A stretch of 64,000 bases of DNA, taken from assembly GCA_004014935.1 (NCBI GenBank), contig CP025322.1:124001-188000 (forward strand), written 5' to 3'. The position numbers and the translations under genes are program-made. Below are positions 58,035 to 64,000 of this stretch, one piece after another (position 1 is the first letter of the stretch; every line of letters begins with the position of its first letter). Origin of the DNA: Saccharomycopsis malanga. Its lineage: Eukaryota; Ascomycota; Saccharomycetes; Ascoideales; Saccharomycopsidaceae. The notes under the pieces were generated by a model. It was not told the origin of the DNA. It saw only the letters and a program-made list of their open reading frames with translations, and made no database searches.

Positions 58035-59363
58035 ATGTTTTTCGAGGAATATTTCTCCATCAACATCTTTTTTATTATATTTCGTGAGACGTTAGAATGC
58101 GTTATTATTGTGTCGGTTCTTCTTGCTTTCCTTGAGCAAAACTTTGAGCGTCATCAGAAACAATTAAATACCGGAGAGCAAGTTTCAAACCAGCGTCAGT
58201 TAAACGTATTGTCTCAAGAAGATGAAGGGGATGGTGCCAGTTCTCTTTCTGATGCAACAAGGGAAGTGATTACTGAGTCTCCTGCGCTTTACAAGAAGCT
58301 TAGGCTTCAGGTGTGGTTTGGTGCGTTGTGTGGCATTGTAGTGTGTCTATTGATTGGTGGTTTGTTTATTCTGGCCTTTTATCTTCTTGACATTGACCTC
58401 TGGTCCAAGTCTGAGCACTACTGGGAAGGTGTGTTTAGTATTTTAGCTGCTACCATTATCTCTGTGATGGGAATAGGCATGCTTCAACTCAATAAGCTTG
58501 AAAGAAAATGGCATATGAAAATTACTCATATATTTGGATCAGTTTCTAAATCCAATGATCAGTATGAACTTAGTAAACGTATTCCTCCTGCTTCAAGCTC
58601 ATTTCATCGCTTGTTCATCAAAATCCAATTGGCTTTCCGTCGTTTAAGACTTCGAACCAATAGATTTACTGCTAAACACACATTGTTTATTTTGCCTTTT
58701 GTCACTACTCTAAGAGAGTGTTTGGAGTCTATATTGTTCATCGGAGGCATTGGTGTGACTGAACCAGTACAAACATACGGCTTATCTATTGTACTAGGTT
58801 TGACTGTCGGTACCGCTATCGGAATACTTATTTACAAAAGTGGTACTTCCTCTGTGTCTACCCAGCAATTTATGATCTACTCTACTTGCTTGTTATATCT
58901 TATTTCTGCAGGGCTTATCTCCAAAGGTATCTGGCAATTTGAATTGCAAAGATTTATTGACAAGTGTGGCGGTTTAGATGTTTCTGAAGTAGGCTCCGGC
59001 CCTGGTTCATACGACGTTGACAATCTGGTTTGGCACGTCAATTGCTGCAATGGTGAGATTGACGGCCCTTGGATGATTTTCACAGCCATTTTCGGCTGGA
59101 CTAATAGTGCCACCTTTGGAAGTGTTTTTAGTTACATTGCCTATTGGATTGTCATCGCTGCTGCTTTTTATGGCTTGAAATATGAAAATAGACATGGCTA
59201 TCTTCCTCTTCTTCCTTACAATTGGCAACTTAGAAAGATCAAGAAAAATTATACTTTGTTGACTAACTTGCAAAAAGACAATTTGAAACACTCGAGTCCA
59301 AAGCTTAATACTGAACCAAGACAATCACAGGATAGCTCTTCTCAATTACTCTCAAGTAATTAG
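58035..59363 (+). CDS. FTH1: Vacuolar iron permease Fth1 (Ftr1 family), 442 aa
   Basis: Multi-pass iron permease working with a multicopper oxidase; Fth1 exports iron from the vacuole. The gene matches S. cerevisiae Fth1 closely as I remember it: MFFEEYFSINIFFIIFRETL at the start, KLRLQVWFGAL, and GLISKGIWQFELQRFIDKC. WHVNCCNGEIDGPWMIFTAI and FGWTNSATFGS follow near the end. Seven hydrophobic segments are visible. The two iron-site motifs read RETLE (residues about 17-21) and RECLE (about 234-238). REGLE is usual for the second, so a cysteine replaces glycine. The frame runs upstream to a TTG at 57921, but ATG at 58035 fits the family. Two CTG codons (in FILAFY and DNLVWH) align with serines of Fth1. 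Confidence 0.94.
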   Translation: MFFEEYFSINIFFIIFRETLECVIIVSVLLAFLEQNFERHQKQLNTGEQVSNQRQLNVLSQEDEGDGASSLSDATREVITESPALYKKLRLQVWFGALCGIVVCLLIGGLFILAFYLLDIDLWSKSEHYWEGVFSILAATIISVMGIGMLQLNKLERKWHMKITHIFGSVSKSNDQYELSKRIPPASSSFHRLFIKIQLAFRRLRLRTNRFTAKHTLFILPFVTTLRECLESILFIGGIGVTEPVQTYGLSIVLGLTVGTAIGILIYKSGTSSVSTQQFMIYSTCLLYLISAGLISKGIWQFELQRFIDKCGGLDVSEVGSGPGSYDVDNLVWHVNCCNGEIDGPWMIFTAIFGWTNSATFGSVFSYIAYWIVIAAAFYGLKYENRHGYLPLLPYNWQLRKIKKNYTLLTNLQKDNLKHSSPKLNTEPRQSQDSSSQLLSSN

Positions 59364-60013
59364 ATATTTTACGCATTTTTCATGACTTTTTTACGATCAC
59401 TGTTGAATAATATGGGATTTTTTATTTTTTCATTTTATACACTGTTTTATTGGTGTTTCAATTGACGCCCTTCAAAGGAAAGTCTTTACAGTAGGTTTGG
59501 ATGCTGTTTTTACAATACAGTATCAAAGAAGAACTGTTGTATTGGAATTTGAGACTGTGAAATCAAAATCATTGTAAATTGCGTAAAGATTTTAATGAAG
59601 TATGAAAAGGTGATTACTATTCGTGGGCTTGTAGTGTAGTAGTAAACGTGGTATGTATCTACCAGATAATAATTACTACTAAGAGCACCTATGGGATTTT
59701 ACCATATACATCCTACATACGGGGTCCGATTAGGAGCATTTTCTTGGGACTATATATCACTTTTAATAACTTCCAGTTGCCCTGCTACAATTCTACTAAT
59801 CAAAAACAACGTTTTCCCTATAAAAAGAGTTTTGCTCATCTTCGTTACTCACCGATTATAAACTCAACCCAACGGGCTAGTCTTGAGGACGGGTGAGCTT
59901 TCTGGAACCAACATTTTTCTTAGTCGAAAAAGCGATTTTTCATATACCAAAAACGACCACGCATTTTTCACTTCTTGCCCTCCACCAACAGAGAATAACA
60001 TTCACAGTACGTA
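59364..60013. other. Intergenic region FTH1/CBR1
   Basis: FTH1 3' flank and CBR1 promoter, 650 bp. An open frame at 59648-59896 has no recognisable features. No RNA gene supported. Confidence 0.4.
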
Positions 60014-60859
60014 ATGGCGGTTGAGAATATTCAGGTTGTGGTTGCTGGACTTGTCAGCATAATAGCAGTTGTTGCTGCTTATCTTGTGGTGTCTTCTAGC
60101 GCCAAAGGACGTCCAGTACTCAAGAAGGATGAGTTCCAAGAGTTTCCATTGATTCAAAAGACTGTTCTTTCACACAATTCTGGTGTTTACCGTTTTGGAC
60201 TTCCAAAACCAAACGATACTTTAGGACTTCCAATTGGCCAGCATATTTCTATTGGCGCCACTATCAATGGCAAGGAGATTGTTAGATCTTACACCCCTGT
60301 AACTCTTGATGAGGAAAAGGGTTATTTTGATTTGTTGATCAAATCGTATCCTACTGGTAACATTTCGAAATACATTGCGGAATTGAGCATTGGCGACGCC
60401 ATTAAGGTTAGAGGACCAAAAGGTTTTTTCCACTATGTTCCAAACGCTTCTAAGCATTTTGGTATGGTTGCTGGCGGAACTGGTATTGCACCAATGTATC
60501 AAATTATCCAAGCTATCATTAGAAACCCATCAGACAACACTAAAGTCACCTTGCTTTACGGTAACGTCAATGAGGAAGACATCTTGCTTAAGAAAGAGTT
60601 GGATGAAATTGTAGCCCAACATAGTAACATCAAAGTATTCTATGTCTTGGACCACCCTCCAAAAGTCTGGACTGGTGGTTCTGGTTATATCACTGCAGAA
60701 CTATTGAAGGAACATTTGCCAGAACCATCGGCAGAAAACAGATTGTTGGTTTGTGGTCCTCCTCTTATGGTTAGCTCCATCAAGAAATCCGCTGTCAGCT
60801 TGGGCTACTCTAAAGCAAAACCAATCTCTAAGGCAGACGACCAGGTGTTTGTTTTCTAA
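60014..60859 (+). CDS. CBR1: NADH-cytochrome b5 reductase Cbr1, 281 aa
   Basis: FAD enzyme transferring electrons from NADH to cytochrome b5 for sterol and fatty-acid desaturation, on the ER and outer mitochondrial membrane. The N-terminal anchor ([19 protein letters not shown]) spans about residues 9-27. FAD-binding motif RSYTPVT lies near 90-96, GNISKY near 115-120, and the NADH domain [16 protein letters not shown] near 150-165. The family C-terminus is [15 protein letters not shown] with DQVFVF. Length equals that of S. cerevisiae Cbr1 (284 aa). The single anchor without a matrix presequence separates it from Mcr1. Codon bias is strong and no CTG codon was seen. Confidence 0.95.
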   Translation: MAVENIQVVVAGLVSIIAVVAAYLVVSSSAKGRPVLKKDEFQEFPLIQKTVLSHNSGVYRFGLPKPNDTLGLPIGQHISIGATINGKEIVRSYTPVTLDEEKGYFDLLIKSYPTGNISKYIAELSIGDAIKVRGPKGFFHYVPNASKHFGMVAGGTGIAPMYQIIQAIIRNPSDNTKVTLLYGNVNEEDILLKKELDEIVAQHSNIKVFYVLDHPPKVWTGGSGYITAELLKEHLPEPSAENRLLVCGPPLMVSSIKKSAVSLGYSKAKPISKADDQVFVF

Positions 60860-61453
60860 GTTTATAGTTATTCAGTTAATTCTATATCAATAAACATATA
60901 GTTTCATGGAAAAAGATGTTTGTGTACATAATGGCAACAATGACTGGTATTCTGTACCTTGTATTATTTTACATCAGCAGGAACGCTTAGAAAGCTTACT
61001 AAAGATAGCACATAAGTGCTACCGACGTACTAAGCATGTAAATTTAAAAAAGAAGTAAATGAAATCAGGAGACACAAGTTAAGTAACGATTTGTTAGCTT
61101 CAGTTGGTTCATGTAGATATTTGAAATATTCAGAAAAGTAACGTCAAAGAAGTTTTGATGGGGCTAGGGAATGGTCAATTCTAAAAGCATTAAAAGATCA
61201 ATTTTTAGATCAATATATAAAGAGCTGGGAAATAACAAAGTAATATGAAGGCTTCTTTCCTCTGTCGTAGATTAGTTACGTATATTTAATGCGTTAGCAA
61301 AGAAGATTTGCTAAAAATTGAATTTAAAAGACACCCTACAGCAAGTTCTTCCTTACAATCAGGTTCACTACCAGCTTTTATATATTTTTTAGCGTTTAAA
61401 TACTTGAGCGCCTAATAGCAAATGAAGTCAAACCCTTACAAAGCTAGAAACTA
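60860..61453. other. Convergent intergenic region CBR1/dioxygenase
   Basis: 3' flanks of two converging genes, 594 bp, AT-rich. No gene or RNA recognised. Confidence 0.45.
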
Positions 61454-62851
61454 TCAGACATCTTGGATCCCAAACTTGTGATAAACAACTCTCATTTTGG
61501 AATAGTAAGCGTCTCTATCAATGTAACAGCCCTTGAACCACCTTTGAAACTCCAAATCACCATTATCTGGACTTGACTCATTATTGAAGGCTTCCCTGGC
61601 ATGTAACACCCTGCGATTATCAAAAATTACGCATGTTCCTTCCTCCAACTTCAATCTGTACTGGTTTTCCTTGTCATTGATAAACTCCTCAAACAATTTC
61701 AAGCCCTTATGGAAATCACGAAAAACGTAGCGCGCTCCACTAGAAGCAGCACTGTGATGGTAATTGAGGTCCATCTGACTCAAATTTTCAAATTGACCCA
61801 ATTTCTTTAAGGGAGATGTAATGCCATATTCAAAAGGTGCTTGAAATTGTGGTGCATAGTTAACCTCTCGGACGTATGGATAGCTTGTGTCTGGATCCAG
61901 AGTGTCATTGTCCTCAACGATCAAGGGGCGAGAATAGAAATAATGTTCTCCAGCGTTATCGTAGTGAAAGTTTATGGGATAATTGAGCAATGCGTTATAG
62001 GCCTGAGGATCTTTTTCACGTACATAACGAGCAGCATTGAACGAATCTGCAAAGAATGATTCACCACCGGAAACACGGTTTGTTATAGAATGCAAAAGCT
62101 GCAATCCTGGTGGAGACTCATAGTACATGAGATCCATGTGAAGACCAAGATACGAGTTGGTATAGGCAATATTCTTGGCATCTTTTTTCAGTTGGACATC
62201 AAACAACTTGCCATAAAAGGTCTCTTTGATATAACCAATTCTTCTAGCTACCGTCTCGATAAACCAGTTCTGAGGATTCTCATTCTGATTTGTTAACTGC
62301 GAAGGAATGTTTTTAATGAAAGAGATTCCGTATTTATTCAAATCGGTTAACACTTTTAATAAAGTTTCATCATTGGAAACATAGTCTTTATAATCATGGA
62401 ATAGTTTATCACCTCGCTTAGTCAACTTAGAGGAGCACCACAAATCAATATTATCTTCAAATCGCTTACCATGAGCACGCTTTTCACTACACGAGTATTT
62501 ACGTAAAAAAGACTCCTTGTACACCGAAACATTTCCATCTGTCCAATGTACTTCAATCGCATATTCCTGGCCTTCAGGCTTGCCAACCTGAATTACTTTC
62601 GGTTGTTCGAGAGGTTGAACCTTCCGGTCAAGCTGGCCAGTAGAAAAAAGTTTCTGTTTGGACACAGGATTTACAGAGTCAATTGAGGTTGAAGCATCAC
62701 GTAGAAAAATATTGGAGAAATTGACTACCCCAGGAACAACAGGATCCGATTGGTCGAGGAATGTGACAGAGATCACTTTATCGCTGTAAAAATTGATTTT
62801 TAAACCCTCTTGAGGGGTTGTAGCGCTGTCTTCCATGTTATCCAAACTCAT
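61454..62851 (-). CDS. Fe(II)/2-oxoglutarate dioxygenase of carnitine synthesis (gamma-butyrobetaine hydroxylase type), 465 aa
   Basis: Hydroxylase of the GBBH/TMLH family in carnitine synthesis. The N-terminal part has a DUF971-like block (VHWTDGNVSVYKESFLRKYS, near 115-135). The iron site is HMD in LGLHMDLMYYESPPGLQLLH (about 237-257), with the distal histidine in NRRVLHAREAF (about 420-430). GGESFFADSF follows the HxD motif. The PPGLQLLH context resembles gamma-butyrobetaine hydroxylase more than trimethyllysine hydroxylase (which I recall as GIQVFH), but the two are close. The frame opens with TTG at 62935; the first ATG is 62851 (MSLDNMED). The N-terminus lacks a clear mitochondrial presequence. 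Candida species can make carnitine, while S. cerevisiae cannot. Confidence 0.85.
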   Translation of the reverse strand: MSLDNMEDSATTPQEGLKINFYSDKVISVTFLDQSDPVVPGVVNFSNIFLRDASTSIDSVNPVSKQKLFSTGQLDRKVQPLEQPKVIQVGKPEGQEYAIEVHWTDGNVSVYKESFLRKYSCSEKRAHGKRFEDNIDLWCSSKLTKRGDKLFHDYKDYVSNDETLLKVLTDLNKYGISFIKNIPSQLTNQNENPQNWFIETVARRIGYIKETFYGKLFDVQLKKDAKNIAYTNSYLGLHMDLMYYESPPGLQLLHSITNRVSGGESFFADSFNAARYVREKDPQAYNALLNYPINFHYDNAGEHYFYSRPLIVEDNDTLDPDTSYPYVREVNYAPQFQAPFEYGITSPLKKLGQFENLSQMDLNYHHSAASSGARYVFRDFHKGLKLFEEFINDKENQYRLKLEEGTCVIFDNRRVLHAREAFNNESSPDNGDLEFQRWFKGCYIDRDAYYSKMRVVYHKFGIQDV

Positions 62852-63486
62852 TTTTTTTGTTATATTTCTTATTGGTTGTAAAACCAAAGCTGCTTGAATA
62901 AATTGATCTGTAGTCAATGAGAAAGGTGACCACAATTTTCAAATACTATATTCAACAAGGTAATAGTTTGTGCTGGAATTTGATCAGACAATACTGCGTT
63001 GTTCTTAAAGAAAACGAAAATACAAGTTAAGACATGGTTTTCCATATATATAGCACGTTTTCAGTATGCTTTTAGCCCGCCCCCACCTAGTTGACAGAAT
63101 CTGGGGGAACTGCATCGTGATGTAATCCGTGCATGTAGGCTGGAAATACCAAAGCAGTGCTACATAACCTTTTTTACTTGAGGCAATTCTGTCAGTTTAG
63201 GGTATCTTTAACCTCAGGCAGAATTGATCTCCTCAGTGGGTTTTATGTGCCATTTACATTTTTATATTAGATCTTCTTAGTTGTAATATAGAATTGTACT
63301 TCTTTGACACTGACATCTACTTCAATTACCCTGATAGATGCATATGCATAAGCACGCCTTTAAAGACCCCCTTCCGCGCTTAGGCAGCTCACTCTATATA
63401 CTTTTACTGGCGCCCATAATAAGCAACAGAAAAGTATTACGGTAAGAAGTAGAAAAAACATTTTGCCTTAAAGACCAGCTGGAAAT
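62852..63486. promoter_or_regulatory. Divergent dioxygenase/SPO11 promoter
   Basis: GCATCGTGATG at 63113-63123 and CATGTAGGC at 63133-63141 are shared with the FTH1 promoter (first one on the opposite strand). TATA-like CTATATAC lies near 63393. No gene seen. SPO11 control sites such as URS1 were not recognised. Confidence 0.35.
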
Positions 63487-64000
63487 ATGGGGATCACTGG
63501 ATACAGAACAATACATATTGAGCCTGAGCTTTGTCCAGGAGACGTCAAGTAAGCCGACCGATGGTTTTCTATGGATAACACCCCCTGAGAAAGCCTAACA
63601 ATATCTAGCATCCAAAGCGCTCTTAAAGATAGAATTAGAGACATCCTGAGAATCATTGAAAACTCCTTGCTCAATGATGATGTTGTTGGTATTGAGCTGG
63701 TTATGAAAAAACCTGTGACTGGATTGTAAGTTGCCTGGTGTGAATATTAATATGTAACGGTTTACAAAATACTAAAAACCATGTTAGGGCAGGTGTAAAA
63801 AGGAAGCTTAGTGAACCTGCTGAAAGAGCCTTTTCTGTAAAATTTCCTGGTACAAAACACGAGGCAACGAAGTTTGGTAAGCAAATATTGAAAAATTGAT
63901 AAATCTAAAGAAAACAACTAACAAAACAAGTGATGATTGTCAAAGTTTTAAAAGTAATTTACATGAATCTCATAAAAGGTCAAATAATAACTAAAAGAGA
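63487..64000 (+). CDS. SPO11: Meiotic double-strand-break protein Spo11, 5' part with three introns (runs off the window)
   Basis: Topoisomerase-VI-like enzyme that makes meiotic DNA breaks. The frame is only visible after splicing: exons 63487-63548, 63609-63725, 63788-63876 and 63931 onward. Introns are 60, 62 and 54 nt, each beginning GTAAGY and ending AG. Branch-like motifs are CCTAAC (63594-63599), TACTAAA (63770-63776) and AACTAAC (63916-63922). All joins keep phase. The product starts MGITGYRTIHIEPELCPGDV, has LKDRIRDILRIIENSLLNDD, then ERAFSVKFPGTKHEATKFG. It ends in MIVKVLKVIYMNLIKGQIIT before KR. This order matches the N-terminal half of S. cerevisiae Spo11 (helix with NSLEQ, then FPLN, then LLNLLKVVMEKL before RDIFY). 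The catalytic tyrosine should lie just past the window. For the last intron an AG at 63945 is an in-frame alternative. An in-frame TAA sits just upstream of the ATG. Confidence 0.8.

Noticed and set aside
59630-59710. tRNA-like A-box (TGTAGTGTAGTAGTAA)
   Set aside because: No B box or closing acceptor stem follows within a tRNA length.
1-64000. CRISPR arrays, operons, ribosomal RNA, bacterial or phage features
   Set aside because: None are present; the gene content and intron signals are those of a yeast nuclear chromosome.

Overview
The window looks like nuclear DNA from a budding yeast (Saccharomycotina), most likely of the CTG-Ser clade (Candida/Debaryomyces relatives). Genes are compact and mostly intronless. 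Where introns occur they are 50-88 nt, start GTATGT or GTAAGY, carry a TACTAAC-like branch site, and lie near the 5' end of the gene. Orthologues of well-known yeast genes are recognisable throughout. CTG codons are rare: the whole CTP synthase gene has none. The two CTG codons I read in the FTH1-like gene fall where S. cerevisiae Fth1, recalled from memory, has serine. Products here should therefore be translated with CTG = Ser unless shown otherwise.

Layout. 0-5 kb: the 5' part of SSN3/CDK8 (cut by the window edge), then RPC82 (RNA polymerase III). 4-15 kb: SWI1 (SWI/SNF), a KduD-like short-chain dehydrogenase, BUR1/CRK1 (CDK9-type kinase) and an MRS2/LPE10 mitochondrial magnesium channel. 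15-31 kb: an unknown two-helix membrane protein, two tandem GT15 mannosyltransferases, divergent PRE10 (proteasome alpha-7) and GEM1 (Miro), HCM1 (forkhead), a small spliced unknown gene, and a third GT15 gene of KRE2/MNT1 type. 30-35 kb: SEC17 (alpha-SNAP) and malic enzyme. 34.5-43 kb: a gene-poor stretch with several copies of a short retroposon-like repeat, followed by two ATO (acetate/ammonia) transporter paralogues. 43-64 kb: a large probable mitochondrial protein, URA7 (CTP synthase), IRR1/SCC3 (cohesin), FAP1 (NF-X1 type), FTH1 (vacuolar iron permease), CBR1 (cytochrome b5 reductase), a carnitine-pathway dioxygenase, and the 5' part of SPO11 with three small introns.

The most notable non-genic signal is a dispersed repeat family with at least six copies. 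All copies share one 3' end, a small hairpin followed by an (ATT)n tail. They differ in where the 5' end is cut, and three have direct target-site duplications of 10-13 bp. Two copies 17 kb apart are about 98% identical. This is the signature of target-primed reverse transcription by a SINE, or by a LINE seen only as 3' fragments. Other unexplained signals are a TACGGCTGAAGC-type motif repeated around the two ATO genes, an eight-unit array with an exact 10-bp period just after the stop codon at 46283, a proteasome gene whose first exon is only its ATG, and seven introns that all keep 5-9 nt between branch motif and AG.

Limits: all identifications come from reading protein motifs and remembered family sequences. 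No searches were run. Reading frames that open only with TTG or GTG were trimmed to the first credible ATG.
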